Source: Actinobacillus genomosp. 1 (GTDB taxonomy: Bacteria; Pseudomonadota; Gammaproteobacteria; Enterobacterales; Pasteurellaceae). From it: a stretch of DNA of 64,000 nt. The stretch spans positions 1,250,501-1,314,500 of the forward strand of contig NZ_CP103834.1 in assembly GCF_029774175.1 (NCBI RefSeq), given 5' to 3'. The position numbers and the translations under genes were made by a program. Position 1 is the stretch's first letter; each line of letters starts with the position of its first letter. A model generated the notes under the pieces. It was given only the letters and a program-made list of their open reading frames with translations. It was not told the DNA's origin and did not search any database. Shown here one piece after another: positions 32,984 to 42,142 of the stretch.

Positions 32984-34021
32984 ATGTTACTGATTGATAT
33001 AAAAGATAAAGAACTCAGCCAAGAAGAGGTTGAAATCCTTGAGCACCCTCTCGTATCCGGATTAATTTTATTTAGCCGTAATTTTTACGACAAAGCTCAA
33101 CTGGAAGCCTTAGTAAAAGCTATTCGCCAGCGAGTAAAAAAACCGTTACTGATTACCGTTGATCAAGAAGGCGGTCGAGTACAGCGTTTCCGTGAAGGCT
33201 TTACTAAATTACCGGCAATGCAAGCCTTCCATACACTTGCAAAAAATCCGCAAGAATCGACCGCTTTAGCCCAACAAACCGGTTGGTTAATGGCGGCTGA
33301 AATGTTCGCCTTAGATATTGATTTGAGTTTTGCTCCAGTCTTAGATTTAGGTCATCAATGTAAAGCAATTGGTGATCGTTCATTCGGTGAAAATCCGAAT
33401 ATGATTCTGCCGATCGCCGAAGCCTTTATTGACGGTATGAGAGAAATGGGGATGGCGACCACCGGTAAACACTTCCCCGGTCACGGACACGTATTAGCCG
33501 ATTCGCATCTAGAAACACCGTTTGACGATCGTCCGAAAGAAGCGATTTTCAACCATGATATTTTGCCGTTTAAGCAACTTATTTCAAAAGGTAAACTGTC
33601 TGCAATTATGCCGGCTCACGTGGTTTATACGGAATGTGACAACCACCCGGCAAGCGGTTCGGAATATTGGTTAAAACAAGTCTTACGTAACCAACTTAAC
33701 TTTAACGGTGTTATTTTTTCCGATGATTTAGGTATGAAAGGGGCCGGATTTATGGGTAGTTTTGTGGAACGTTCTGAGAAAGCGATTCACGCCGGTTGTG
33801 ATTTACTGCTGCTCTGTAATGAACCGGAAGGGGTCGTCCAAGTATTAGACGGTTTAAAATATCAACCGACTAAAACGCAAACCGAACGCCATATTTCCTT
33901 GATGAAACGCAAAACGGTAAGTTGGAACGAACTGGAAGCAAGCCCTCGTTATCAGCAAGCACAGCAACGTTTAACCGCATTACAAAACGAATGGCTTGAA
34001 TATAAAGCACAACATTGCTAA
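32984..34021 (+). CDS. nagZ: Beta-N-acetylhexosaminidase of cell-wall recycling
   Basis: A 345-residue cytoplasmic glycoside hydrolase family 3 enzyme that removes N-acetylglucosamine from anhydro-muropeptides during peptidoglycan recycling. The motifs VDQEGGRVQRFREGFTKLP, the GKHFPGHGHV loop with its catalytic His and the nucleophile Asp in FSDDLGMKGA (near residue 247) are all NagZ-specific. The ATG at 32984 gives MLLIDIKDKEL, matching homologues; an upstream start at 32960 would lie in USS-rich DNA. Confidence 0.95.
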   Translation: MLLIDIKDKELSQEEVEILEHPLVSGLILFSRNFYDKAQLEALVKAIRQRVKKPLLITVDQEGGRVQRFREGFTKLPAMQAFHTLAKNPQESTALAQQTGWLMAAEMFALDIDLSFAPVLDLGHQCKAIGDRSFGENPNMILPIAEAFIDGMREMGMATTGKHFPGHGHVLADSHLETPFDDRPKEAIFNHDILPFKQLISKGKLSAIMPAHVVYTECDNHPASGSEYWLKQVLRNQLNFNGVIFSDDLGMKGAGFMGSFVERSEKAIHAGCDLLLLCNEPEGVVQVLDGLKYQPTKTQTERHISLMKRKTVSWNELEASPRYQQAQQRLTALQNEWLEYKAQHC

Positions 34022-34102
34022 TCATCACTCATTTTCATAGGGCATAAATACTCTTAATGCCCTAAATAAACGAATAAAAAATATCTCTTACTCTTTAATA
34101 AA

Positions 34103-35278
34103 ATGATCTTAAATTGCCCGCATTTTCAACAGCAAAATTGTGTTTCATGCCAATGGCTAGAGAAGCCGTATGCTACACAGCTTATAGATAAAGAAGCCGA
34201 TCTTAAGCGGTTAATTTCACCTTTTATTTTGCAAAATTTCACCGAAATCTTACCGCCGGTTCAATCTCCGCAAGCTCAATTTCGTAATAAAGCGAAAATG
34301 GTGGTATCCGGCAGTGTCGAGCGTCCGATTTTAGGCATTTTAAAAGATCAAACTGATCCGCAAAGTGGTATTGATCTGTGTGATTGCCCACTTTATCCTA
34401 CTGAATTTGAAACGTTTTTTCCGATTTTGAAAAATTTTATCGCTCGAGCCGGACTCGTACCTTATAACATTTCGAAAAAGAAAGGCGAATTGAAGTATAT
34501 TTTGATTACGCAAAGCCAATACAACCAGTCCGTTATGCTGCGTTTTGTGCTAAGAAGTGAGCAAAAACGACCGCTTGTCGAACGTGAATTGCCGAATTTA
34601 TTAGTTAAACTGCCGAAAGATTCCGTAGTGAGCTTAAATATCCAGCCGCAACACGCTGCGATTTTAGAAGGTGAAACCGAAATTTTCCTTACCGAAAAAA
34701 CCACGATTGAAGAAAACTTTAACGACATTCCGTTATTTATTCGTCCGCAAGGCTTTTTCCAAACTAATCCGAGTGTCGCTAGTCAGCTTTATGCTACAGC
34801 GCAAAACTGGGTAAAAGAGTTACCGATCCAACAATTTTGGGATCTGTTCTGTGGTGTGGGTGGCTTTGGTTTACATTGTGCCAAAACGTTACAAGAGAAG
34901 AATGAAAATGTTCAATTAACCGGTATTGAGATTTCCGCCTCGGCGATTGCCAGCGCTACTCAATCCGCCGAGCAATTACAACTTAAAAATGTCACATTCG
35001 CTTCGCTTGACTCGGCACAATTTGCGCTAAATGAGAAAGGAATAATACCGGATCTTGTGATCGTAAATCCGCCTCGCCGCGGTATCGGCAAACCACTTTC
35101 GGCGTTTTTAAATCAATTAGGTGCACCTTATTTAATTTATTCAAGCTGTAATGCTAGAACAATGGCGCAAGATTTTGAAGCCTTAAGTAATTATTCACTC
35201 CAAAAGGTGCAATTATTTGATATGTTTCCGCATACATCTCACTATGAAGTTCTCACCTTTTTAGTGAAGAAAGCGTAA
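34103..35278 (+). CDS. rlmC: 23S rRNA (uracil-747-C5)-methyltransferase
   Basis: A 391-residue SAM-dependent, iron-sulfur-containing RNA methyltransferase. Four N-terminal cysteines (Cys5, Cys13 and Cys16 plus one in LCDCPLY) fit the cluster. RNKAKMVVSGSVE and WDLFCGVGGFGLHCAK (the SAM-binding motif) follow. VNPPRRGIGKPL precedes the catalytic cysteine in IYSSCNARTMA. The short N-terminus, without a TRAM domain, distinguishes RlmC from RlmD and TrmA. No strong ribosome site is visible before the ATG. A reverse USS lies inside the gene near 34569. Confidence 0.94.
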   Translation: MILNCPHFQQQNCVSCQWLEKPYATQLIDKEADLKRLISPFILQNFTEILPPVQSPQAQFRNKAKMVVSGSVERPILGILKDQTDPQSGIDLCDCPLYPTEFETFFPILKNFIARAGLVPYNISKKKGELKYILITQSQYNQSVMLRFVLRSEQKRPLVERELPNLLVKLPKDSVVSLNIQPQHAAILEGETEIFLTEKTTIEENFNDIPLFIRPQGFFQTNPSVASQLYATAQNWVKELPIQQFWDLFCGVGGFGLHCAKTLQEKNENVQLTGIEISASAIASATQSAEQLQLKNVTFASLDSAQFALNEKGIIPDLVIVNPPRRGIGKPLSAFLNQLGAPYLIYSSCNARTMAQDFEALSNYSLQKVQLFDMFPHTSHYEVLTFLVKKA

Positions 35279-35387
35279 CTTTTCCTACCTTAATATCGGT
35301 AGGCGTTTATATTTTTGGCAAAATCTAGGTATAATTAAATCGTTTTAGTTTCATTTATCCGTATTCGATCAAAGAAGTGCTAGATTT

Positions 35388-35428
35388 TGTGAGCTAAATC
35401 ACTTTTCTACAAGACAAATACGTAAAAT
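35388..35428 (+). promoter_or_regulatory. CRP-like site and -10 element upstream of eno
   Basis: TGTGAGCTAAATCACT (35388-35403) retains both CRP half-sites with one mismatch. TAAAAT at 35423-35428 is a -10 candidate, putting the site's centre about 40 bases upstream of the expected start, so class II activation is plausible. Confidence 0.5.
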
Positions 35429-35485
35429 GTCTTTACTATATCACTATTCTTTTTTTCATTAACTCTCAATTAGAGGATATTAACA

Positions 35486-36796
35486 ATGGCTAAAATCGTT
35501 AAAGTAATCGGTCGTGAAATCATCGACTCACGTGGTAACCCAACTGTTGAAGCGGAAGTTCACTTAGAAGGTGGTTTCGTAGGTTTAGCAGCTGCTCCAT
35601 CTGGCGCATCTACCGGTTCACGTGAAGCATTAGAATTACGTGACGGAGATAAATCACGTTTCTTAGGTAAAGGTGTATTAAAAGCTGTTTCTGCAGTAAA
35701 CAACGAAATTGCACAAGCTATCTTAGGTAAAGACGGTTCTGCTCAAGCTGAAATCGACCAAATCATGATCGATTTAGACGGTACGGATAACAAATCTAAA
35801 TTCGGTGCAAACGCAATCTTAGCAGTTTCTTTAGCAACCGCTAAAGCGGCAGCGGCATCTAAAGGTTTACCGTTATATGCTTACATTGCAGAATTAAACG
35901 GTACTCCGGGCGTATATTCAATGCCGTTACCAATGATGAACATCATCAACGGTGGTGAACACGCTGATAATAACGTTGATATCCAAGAATTCATGATTCA
36001 ACCGGTTGGTGCATCAACATTAAAAGAAGCACTCCGTATCGGTGCCGAAGTATTCCATAACTTAGCGAAAGTATTAAAATCTAAAGGTTTAAATACAGCT
36101 GTTGGTGACGAAGGCGGTTTCGCTCCGAACTTAGCATCAAACGCAGATGCATTAGCATGTATCAAAGAAGCGGTTGAAAAAGCAGGTTATGTTTTAGGTA
36201 AAGACGTAACTTTAGCAATGGACTGTGCATCTTCTGAGTTCTACAACAAAGAAAACGGTTTATATGAAATGAAAGGTGAAGGTAAATCTTTCACTTCTCA
36301 AGAATTTACTCACTACTTAGAAGGTTTATGCAACGAATACCCAATCAAATCGATTGAAGACGGTCAAGACGAATCTGACTGGGAAGGTTTCGCATACCAA
36401 ACTAAAGTTTTAGGTGGCAAAATCCAATTAGTTGGTGACGACTTATTCGTAACTAACACCAAAATCTTAAAAGAAGGTATCGAAAAAGGTATCGCAAACT
36501 CAATCTTAATCAAATTTAACCAAATCGGTTCTTTAACTGAAACTTTAGCAGCAATCAAAATGGCTAAAGATGCCGGTTACACAGCAGTTATCTCACACCG
36601 TTCTGGTGAAACTGAAGATGCAACTATCGCTGATTTAGCGGTTGGTACGGCTGCAGGTCAAATCAAAACCGGTTCTATGAGCCGTTCAGACCGTGTTGCT
36701 AAATACAACCAATTAATCCGTATCGAAGAAGCATTAGCGGCAGCAGGTACACCTGCACCATTTAACGGTTTAAAAGAAGTTAAAGGTCAAGCGTAA
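35486..36796 (+). CDS. eno: Enolase
   Basis: A 436-residue glycolytic enzyme converting 2-phosphoglycerate to phosphoenolpyruvate; in gamma-proteobacteria it is also a component of the RNase E degradosome. The motifs SRGNPTVEAEVHLE and GASTGSREALELRD near the N-terminus, SIEDGQDESDW and the signature LIKFNQIGSLTETL, then SHRSGETED are all present. The codon choice is strongly biased (TTA for Leu, GGT, GTT, AAA), more so than in its neighbours, as expected for a very highly expressed gene. A CRP-like site lies upstream and a strong terminator downstream. Confidence 0.98.
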   Translation: MAKIVKVIGREIIDSRGNPTVEAEVHLEGGFVGLAAAPSGASTGSREALELRDGDKSRFLGKGVLKAVSAVNNEIAQAILGKDGSAQAEIDQIMIDLDGTDNKSKFGANAILAVSLATAKAAAASKGLPLYAYIAELNGTPGVYSMPLPMMNIINGGEHADNNVDIQEFMIQPVGASTLKEALRIGAEVFHNLAKVLKSKGLNTAVGDEGGFAPNLASNADALACIKEAVEKAGYVLGKDVTLAMDCASSEFYNKENGLYEMKGEGKSFTSQEFTHYLEGLCNEYPIKSIEDGQDESDWEGFAYQTKVLGGKIQLVGDDLFVTNTKILKEGIEKGIANSILIKFNQIGSLTETLAAIKMAKDAGYTAVISHRSGETEDATIADLAVGTAAGQIKTGSMSRSDRVAKYNQLIRIEEALAAAGTPAPFNGLKEVKGQA

Positions 36797-36820
36797 TCTT
36801 GTTTGATTCGTAAGTAATAA

Positions 36821-36849
36821 ATGCCACAGAAATTTCTGTGGCATTTTTG
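36821..36849 (+). terminator. Terminator of eno
   Basis: GCCACAGAA and TTCTGTGGC form a perfect 9-bp stem followed by ATTTTTG. Confidence 0.85.
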
Positions 36850-36874
36850 TATATACTTTCACTGAGAATTAAAT

Positions 36875-37504
36875 ATGCAAGAAGTTCTACTTTCCGAGCC
36901 ATGGCTAAAGTGGGCGATTGAAATCCAAAGTATCGCACAAAACGGATTAACTTATACGACGGGAGTTTATGACCGTGAACGCTATGAGCGTTTACGAGAA
37001 ATTTCAGCTGAAATGTTAAGTTATAAAACAGATATTCCCGTTGAGAAAATCAAACTACTCTTTTGCAATGAAGAAGGTTATCAAACACCTAAGATTGACA
37101 CGAGAGCCGCTATTTTTAAAAACGGACAAATTCTGCTGGTACAAGAAAACGACGGCCGATGGGCATTACCCGGAGGGTGGATTGATGTATTGGAAACAAT
37201 CAATTCCAACACGATAAAAGAAGTGAAGGAAGAATCCGGTTTAATGGTAAAAACGCAATTTATTATTGCAATTCACAATCAGCATCGTCGTAATGACCCG
37301 AATTACCCTTATAGTGTGTTAAAAACCTTTGTGATGTGCGAGTTACTTAGCGGAGAATTTGTAGAAAACAGTGAAACAATTGATTCACAATATTTCTCAC
37401 TTGAGAACCTTCCGTATCTTGCTCAAGAAAAAAATAGCAAAGCACAAATTGCTTTATGCTTTGAAGCTCATCAAAGTACCACTTGGCAAACTCAATTCGA
37501 TTAA
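36875..37504 (+). CDS. Nudix hydrolase with Nudix_N-type N-terminal region
   Basis: A 209-residue protein. The Nudix box lies near residues 103-126, with GGWIDVLETINSN then KEVKEESG. It fits G-X5-E-X7-REUXEEXGU except that the Arg is a Lys, a conservative change. The N-terminal 65 residues (WLKWAIEIQSIAQNGLTYTTG, YDRERYERLREISAEML) match the helical Nudix_N region often found with ADP-ribose or NADH pyrophosphatase-like hydrolases. The exact nucleotide substrate is unknown. It is followed 14 bases later by a small DUF2251-like gene, probably in the same operon. Confidence 0.85.
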   Translation: MQEVLLSEPWLKWAIEIQSIAQNGLTYTTGVYDRERYERLREISAEMLSYKTDIPVEKIKLLFCNEEGYQTPKIDTRAAIFKNGQILLVQENDGRWALPGGWIDVLETINSNTIKEVKEESGLMVKTQFIIAIHNQHRRNDPNYPYSVLKTFVMCELLSGEFVENSETIDSQYFSLENLPYLAQEKNSKAQIALCFEAHQSTTWQTQFD

Positions 37505-37518
37505 ATAGAGGAAAGATA

Positions 37519-37929
37519 ATGTTATATTCTGTTCTAACCGACCAATTACTTATCGGTCAAGGCTACCGTAACGGTGCCCATTCTACACAACACGAACAGC
37601 TCGTCGTGATGTTTGAAGATGACGGCGAAACCGGTTATTTTTATGCGATGGATTTACATCAGACAGAAAATCCTGTGGTGGACAGCTTATTTGTCTATAG
37701 CAAAGCGGATATTGATGAGAAAACCTTAACGGAACCTCGCCGCTTAGAAATCTGCTGGTCGGAAAACGGCTATCAAGCGTTTTTATTACTAAACGGCTAT
37801 CCGCACGCGGCTTTTGATTTTAGCCAATTTGTCGGCTATAACCACACGAAATTTCCTCAACCGGAATTAGACAGTATGTGGGTTCACAAAGAAACTAATG
37901 CCGAATTAGTAGAAAAGTGGCTAGGCTAA
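37519..37929 (+). CDS. DUF2251-like conserved protein
   Basis: A 136-residue protein without signal peptide or membrane segments. Central motifs VVMFEDDGETGYFYAMDL and the later SENGYQAFLLLNGYPHAAFDF resemble the DUF2251 family of unknown function (assignment from memory of the pattern). GAGGAAAG precedes the ATG at 37519. An earlier in-frame start overlaps the end of the Nudix gene and is less likely. The C-terminus ends just before a USS hairpin shared with recQ. Confidence 0.75.
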   Translation: MLYSVLTDQLLIGQGYRNGAHSTQHEQLVVMFEDDGETGYFYAMDLHQTENPVVDSLFVYSKADIDEKTLTEPRRLEICWSENGYQAFLLLNGYPHAAFDFSQFVGYNHTKFPQPELDSMWVHKETNAELVEKWLG

Positions 37930-37936
37930 TAGCTGA

Positions 37937-37983
37937 ACAAGCGGTTAAATTTTGCGAAATTCTTACAAAATTTAACCGCTTGT
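37937..37983. terminator. USS-pair bidirectional terminator
   Basis: ACAAGCGGTTAAATTTTG (from 37937) and CAAAATTTAACCGCTTGT (37966-37983) form a perfect 18-bp stem between convergent genes. Confidence 0.75.
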
Positions 37984-37987
37984 CTGC

Positions 37988-39796
37988 TTACTGGCGATTG
38001 CTACAATGTTCTCGAATCAAACTTAAAAACGCACCACCAAAACGTTCTAATTTACGTTCCCCTACTCCGTTAATATCCAACATTTCCACCTCGCTAAGCG
38101 GTAAAAATTCCGCCATTTCTTGCAAAGTCGCATCATTGAATACCACATAAGGCGGGATATTTTCTTTATCGGCAATTTGCTTACGTAGAAAACGCAGACG
38201 AGCAAATAAGTCTTTATCATAACGAACCGAAGTCTGTTTCTGTACATAAGCCGTTGCCGAAAACGTCAAACGAGGCATCGCTAATTCGAGTTTCTGTTCG
38301 GAGCGTAACACCGGCCGAGCCTCTTCCGTAAGTTGTAACGCCGAATGATTCACAATATTTTGGCGTATTAATCCCAAATGAATTAATTGACGAATAATAC
38401 TTAGCCAATAATCTTGGCTTTGCTCCTTGCCGATGCCGTACACTGAAAGCTGATCATGATTAAACTGGCGAATTTTTTGATTATTTAAGCCTCGTAATAC
38501 ACCAATCACATGATGCGCACCAAAAGTTTGCCCGGTACGATAAATCACTGACATGACTTTTTGTGCATCTAGCGTACCGTCATATTTACGAGGCGGATCT
38601 AAACAAATATCACAATTTTTACACGGCTCTTGGCGTGACTCACCAAAGTAATTCAACAGTACTAACCGGCGACAGGTTTGTGATTCGGCAAAAGCACCTA
38701 TTGCTTGTAATTTATGTTGCTTTATATCGCGCTGTTCACTTTCCGGCTCTTCCAGTAATACTTTTTGTAGCCACGCATAATCGGCAGGATCATAAAATAA
38801 TACCGCTTCGGAGGGTAAATCATCACGTCCTGCACGCCCAGTTTCTTGATAGTAAGATTCGATACTGCGCGGCAAATCGAAATGCACGACAAAACGCACG
38901 TTCGATTTATTAATCCCCATCCCAAAAGCAATAGTAGCAACCACAACTTGAATATTATCTCTCTGAAACGCATTCTGAACCGTTTCACGCTGCTGAACCG
39001 ACATTCCGGCGTGATAACCCATCACCGAAATCTTACGCGCCGCCAGTTTTTCAGTAATCTCTTCCACTTTTTTTCGGCTATTACAATAAACGATACCACT
39101 TTTGCCTTGCTGTTTACTGATAAATTTCGCTAATTGCTCCATCGGCTTAAATTTTTCTTGCACCGTATAGCGAATATTCGGGCGATCAAAACTCCCTAAA
39201 TAAGTATGCGGATCGGTTAAACGTAGGTGTTGCAGAATATCGTGACGGGTAGTTGGATCTGCGGTGGCCGTCAGTGCCATTAACGGCACATTCGGAAAGG
39301 TATCACGTAAATTACCTAATAAAGTATATTCTGGGCGAAAATCATGTCCCCATTGCGAAACACAATGAGCTTCATCCACCGCAATAAGACTAATTTTGCA
39401 TAACGAAATAAAATGGAAAAAGCCTTGAGTCATCACTTTTTCCGGCGAGAGATACAGTAATTTTAGCTGGCCGGAAAGGGCTTTCTGTTCAACTTGTTGC
39501 TGCTCTTCAAACGTTTGAGTGGAGTTTAGGAAACCAGCTTCGATACCATTGGTCAGTAACTGATCAACCTGATCTTTCATCAAGGAAATCAGCGGAGAGA
39601 TCACTAGCGTAATACCGTCTAAGCAAAGTGCCGGTACTTGATAACAAAGCGACTTACCGCCGCCGGTAGTCATAATCACAAGACAATCTCTTCCCGCCAA
39701 AACCGAATCGATCACTTCTTGTTGTCCGTGACGAAAAGATTGATAACCGAAGACGTTATTTAATACGTCTTTGGCGGCTGTTTGAGATAATTGCAT
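37988..39796 (-). CDS. recQ: ATP-dependent DNA helicase RecQ
   Basis: A 602-residue 3'-5' helicase of recombinational repair. Motif I is MTTGGGKSLCYQVPAL, motif II is VDEAHCVSQWGHDFRPEY and motif VI is QETGRAGRDDLPS. Then come the zinc-binding cysteine region of the RQC domain (CRRLVLLNYFGESRQEPCKNCDIC) and a C-terminal HRDC domain (LFARLRFLRKQIADKENIPPYVVFND). Translation most likely starts at the ATG at 39796 (MQLSQTAAKDVLN), as in homologues; a start at 39835 adds a hydrophobic stretch and lacks support. Confidence 0.95.
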   Translation of the reverse strand: MQLSQTAAKDVLNNVFGYQSFRHGQQEVIDSVLAGRDCLVIMTTGGGKSLCYQVPALCLDGITLVISPLISLMKDQVDQLLTNGIEAGFLNSTQTFEEQQQVEQKALSGQLKLLYLSPEKVMTQGFFHFISLCKISLIAVDEAHCVSQWGHDFRPEYTLLGNLRDTFPNVPLMALTATADPTTRHDILQHLRLTDPHTYLGSFDRPNIRYTVQEKFKPMEQLAKFISKQQGKSGIVYCNSRKKVEEITEKLAARKISVMGYHAGMSVQQRETVQNAFQRDNIQVVVATIAFGMGINKSNVRFVVHFDLPRSIESYYQETGRAGRDDLPSEAVLFYDPADYAWLQKVLLEEPESEQRDIKQHKLQAIGAFAESQTCRRLVLLNYFGESRQEPCKNCDICLDPPRKYDGTLDAQKVMSVIYRTGQTFGAHHVIGVLRGLNNQKIRQFNHDQLSVYGIGKEQSQDYWLSIIRQLIHLGLIRQNIVNHSALQLTEEARPVLRSEQKLELAMPRLTFSATAYVQKQTSVRYDKDLFARLRFLRKQIADKENIPPYVVFNDATLQEMAEFLPLSEVEMLDINGVGERKLERFGGAFLSLIREHCSNRQ

Positions 39797-39831
39797 TATG
39801 ATTCCAATAAGATAAGCGAAAAAGGAAATAG

Positions 39832-39876
39832 ACAAGCGGTCAAATTTGCAAATTTTTTTACAAAAACGACCGCTTA
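39832..39876 (-). terminator. USS-pair terminator after cyaY
   Basis: ACAAGCGGTCAAATTTGC and the A/T-rich CGACCGCTT arm near 39867-39875 form an imperfect inverted repeat just downstream of cyaY. Confidence 0.5.
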
Positions 39877-39880
39877 TTGA

Positions 39881-40186
39881 TTAGAAGCTGATTTGTTCGC
39901 CATGACGAGCAAAAGCCTCTTCAAGATGCGTCCAGAAAGAACGTCCTTCCGCAGTAACCCATTCACCGTCACTGTAAGCGAAATGGAAGCCGCCTAATTT
40001 ACTGGCAAGCCATAACTCTAACATTGCTTCTTGTTTATTGATGATAATTTGCGACTCATCATCAAAGGTTAAAGTACATACCGCACCTTGAATTTCGGTA
40101 TCGACGCTTAAACCTTCGTCATCAATTTTTTCTTCGATTTGTTGCCATACTTGTTCAACTTTTTGATGGAATTCTGCTACGTTCAT
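39881..40186 (-). CDS. cyaY: Frataxin homologue CyaY
   Basis: A 101-residue small acidic protein that binds iron and regulates iron-sulfur cluster assembly by IscS. The acidic first helix (MNVAEFHQKVEQVWQQIEEKIDDEG) and conserved beta-sheet residues (SQIIINKQ, ELWLASKLGGFHFAY, FWTHLEEAFARHG) cover the entire fold. It starts 8 bases after the preceding glycosyltransferase gene, so the two are probably co-transcribed. Confidence 0.94.
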   Translation of the reverse strand: MNVAEFHQKVEQVWQQIEEKIDDEGLSVDTEIQGAVCTLTFDDESQIIINKQEAMLELWLASKLGGFHFAYSDGEWVTAEGRSFWTHLEEAFARHGEQISF

Positions 40187-40194
40187 AGGGTCCT

Positions 40195-40971
40195 CTATTT
40201 AAAGTAAATTTTCTTTCTCTTAAGTTGTAAAAAGGGTCTTTTGAGTTCTTTAATGAATTTTTTAAAGGGGGTGAGTTTTTGCTTTCCTATTTTATTCGTG
40301 CAACGAACATCTCGCTCGTCTTTTAACGCACTCTTAAAATGAGTCTTTTTATTTAAAATAAAATCTTGAATACAAATAGCCGGATTCATTTGTAAAACAA
40401 GATAATCTTTATTTTTTAATAATGCCTCAAAAATAAGATCATCAATCGGTATTGATAAATGATAAACCTTAAGTTGCTCTAAAATATAATGAATACCTTT
40501 TCTAGAAACAATATAACCTGCCGCACCGACGTGTTTAGATTTTAATTGATAAAATTTTCGATCTAAATAAGTTATTCTAGGAAAAATAGACATATCGGCA
40601 CGATAAAAATGCTGTTCCAGCTTTAATATATCCATATCCTGCGGTAAATAATGCGTTTGAAGTAATGCTTGCGCATTTTCACCTAAATAAATGTCGTCTT
40701 CAAAAATGGCAATGTAATCTAAATTCCGCTCTTTAGCTAAACGCCATAGTGCAATATGACTTAATGCACAAGCTATTTCACCTTTGGTCAAAGGGCTTGT
40801 CGCAATATCAATACCGAATTCTTGCGCTTTTTGTGCGATTAAATCGGGGGTAATCGCATCAAAAAACACGAAAGGAATATGCTGTTTGGCAAATTCCGAC
40901 GTAATATGATTTCGACGTTGTAAATTATTTTTGAGACTAATAACATAGTTGTGCAATTCCATACTTTGCAT
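40195..40971 (-). CDS. Glycosyltransferase family 25 (LPS/LOS biosynthesis)
   Basis: A 258-residue protein of the family that includes Haemophilus Lic2A/LgtB-type LOS galactosyltransferases. The N-terminal NYVISLKNNLQRRNHI, the FVFFDAITPD segment, GEIACALSHIALWRLA and the nucleotide-sugar/metal motif IAIFEDDIYL are family hallmarks, and GAAGYIVSRKG follows. The C-terminus is Lys-rich and basic, suiting association with the membrane surface. No hypermutable repeat tract is present. It probably adds a hexose to the lipooligosaccharide outer core; the donor and acceptor cannot be told from sequence. Confidence 0.87.
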   Translation of the reverse strand: MQSMELHNYVISLKNNLQRRNHITSEFAKQHIPFVFFDAITPDLIAQKAQEFGIDIATSPLTKGEIACALSHIALWRLAKERNLDYIAIFEDDIYLGENAQALLQTHYLPQDMDILKLEQHFYRADMSIFPRITYLDRKFYQLKSKHVGAAGYIVSRKGIHYILEQLKVYHLSIPIDDLIFEALLKNKDYLVLQMNPAICIQDFILNKKTHFKSALKDERDVRCTNKIGKQKLTPFKKFIKELKRPFLQLKRKKIYFK

Positions 40972-41005
40972 AAGATTCCATCCTTAGAAAATAAAGCAAA
41001 ATTTC

Positions 41006-42055
41006 TTACATTGAACCGCCTGTTATTGAAATTTCAGGAAGTTCAGTCATATTCCAGCGCGGCTTTACGCTTACGCTCAAATCGGTGGTTTCACCGTTTT
41101 TTAAACGCAAAAAGCCGGTATAAGCAATCATTGCACCGTTATCGGTACAAAATTGCGGGCGAGGGTAATACACCTCACCTTTTAAGTTTGTCATCATTTC
41201 GGCTAAATCGGCTCGTAATTGTTTATTGGCACTTACACCGCCCGCCATCACAAGACGTTTATAGCCGGTTTGCTGTAAAGCACGCTTACATTTAATGATA
41301 ATAGTATCAACCACCGCTTGTTGGAAAGCATGAGCAATATCACAGCGAGTTTGTTCATCCAACTTGCCATTCTCATCTAAATGAGCATTAACCGTATTCG
41401 CCGCAAAGGTTTTTAAACCGGAAAAGCTAAAATCCAGCCCCGGTCTATCGGTCATCGGACGAGGGAAAACAAAACGATTCGGCGTACCTTTCTCGGCTAA
41501 TTGCGATACTGCGACACCTGCCGGATAATCTAAACCGAGTAATTTGCCGGTTTTATCGAAAGCTTCACCCGCCGCATCATCAATCGACTCGCCTAAAATT
41601 TCGTACTGTCCGACACCATCTACTTTGACTAGTTGTGTATGCCCGCCTGAAATCAGTAACGCCACAAATGGAAATTCCGGCGGATTGTCTTCCAACATCG
41701 GTGCCATTAAATGACCTTCCATATGATGTACCCCAAGTGCAGGCACTTTCCAAGCGTAAGCAAGCGAACGAGCGATAGTCGAACCGACCAATAATGCTCC
41801 GACCAAGCCCGGACCTGCGGTATAAGCCACACCGTCAATATCATCTGCGGTTAAATTCGCTTCTTTCAACGCTGCTTGAATAAGCGGTAATGTTTTACGG
41901 ATATGATCACGAGAAGCCAGTTCCGGCACGACACCACCGTAATCCGCATGCATTTCGATTTGGCTATAAAGTTGGTTTGCTACCAAACCCTTATGTTCAT
42001 CATAAATTGCCACTCCCGTTTCGTCACAGGAAGTTTCAATACCTAAAATTCGCAT
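41006..42055 (-). CDS. tsaD: tRNA threonylcarbamoyladenosine synthase subunit TsaD
   Basis: A 349-residue ASKHA-fold protein that, with TsaB and TsaE, transfers threonylcarbamoyl to A37 of tRNAs reading ANN codons. The N-terminal LGIETSCDETGVAIYD, the metal-binding HHMEGHL near residue 115, ISGGHTQLV and the GGVSANKQLR block are all diagnostic. tsaE (56637) and tsaC (61877) are also in this window, at separate loci. It is preceded by a hairpin that ends bamD transcription. Confidence 0.96.
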   Translation of the reverse strand: MRILGIETSCDETGVAIYDEHKGLVANQLYSQIEMHADYGGVVPELASRDHIRKTLPLIQAALKEANLTADDIDGVAYTAGPGLVGALLVGSTIARSLAYAWKVPALGVHHMEGHLMAPMLEDNPPEFPFVALLISGGHTQLVKVDGVGQYEILGESIDDAAGEAFDKTGKLLGLDYPAGVAVSQLAEKGTPNRFVFPRPMTDRPGLDFSFSGLKTFAANTVNAHLDENGKLDEQTRCDIAHAFQQAVVDTIIIKCKRALQQTGYKRLVMAGGVSANKQLRADLAEMMTNLKGEVYYPRPQFCTDNGAMIAYTGFLRLKNGETTDLSVSVKPRWNMTELPEISITGGSM

Positions 42056-42078
42056 ATTTTCGTCTTATTTATGAAATG

Positions 42079-42111
42079 GGAAAGGGGCATTATTTAAAAA
42101 TAACGCCCCTA
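42079..42111 (-). terminator. Terminator of bamD
   Basis: On the minus strand AGGGGCGTTAT and ATAATGCCCCT form an 11-bp stem with one G-T pair, followed by a T-rich stretch. Confidence 0.55.
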
Positions 42112-42142
42112 GGATTGCTAAATTTTTACTAAAATCAACCGC

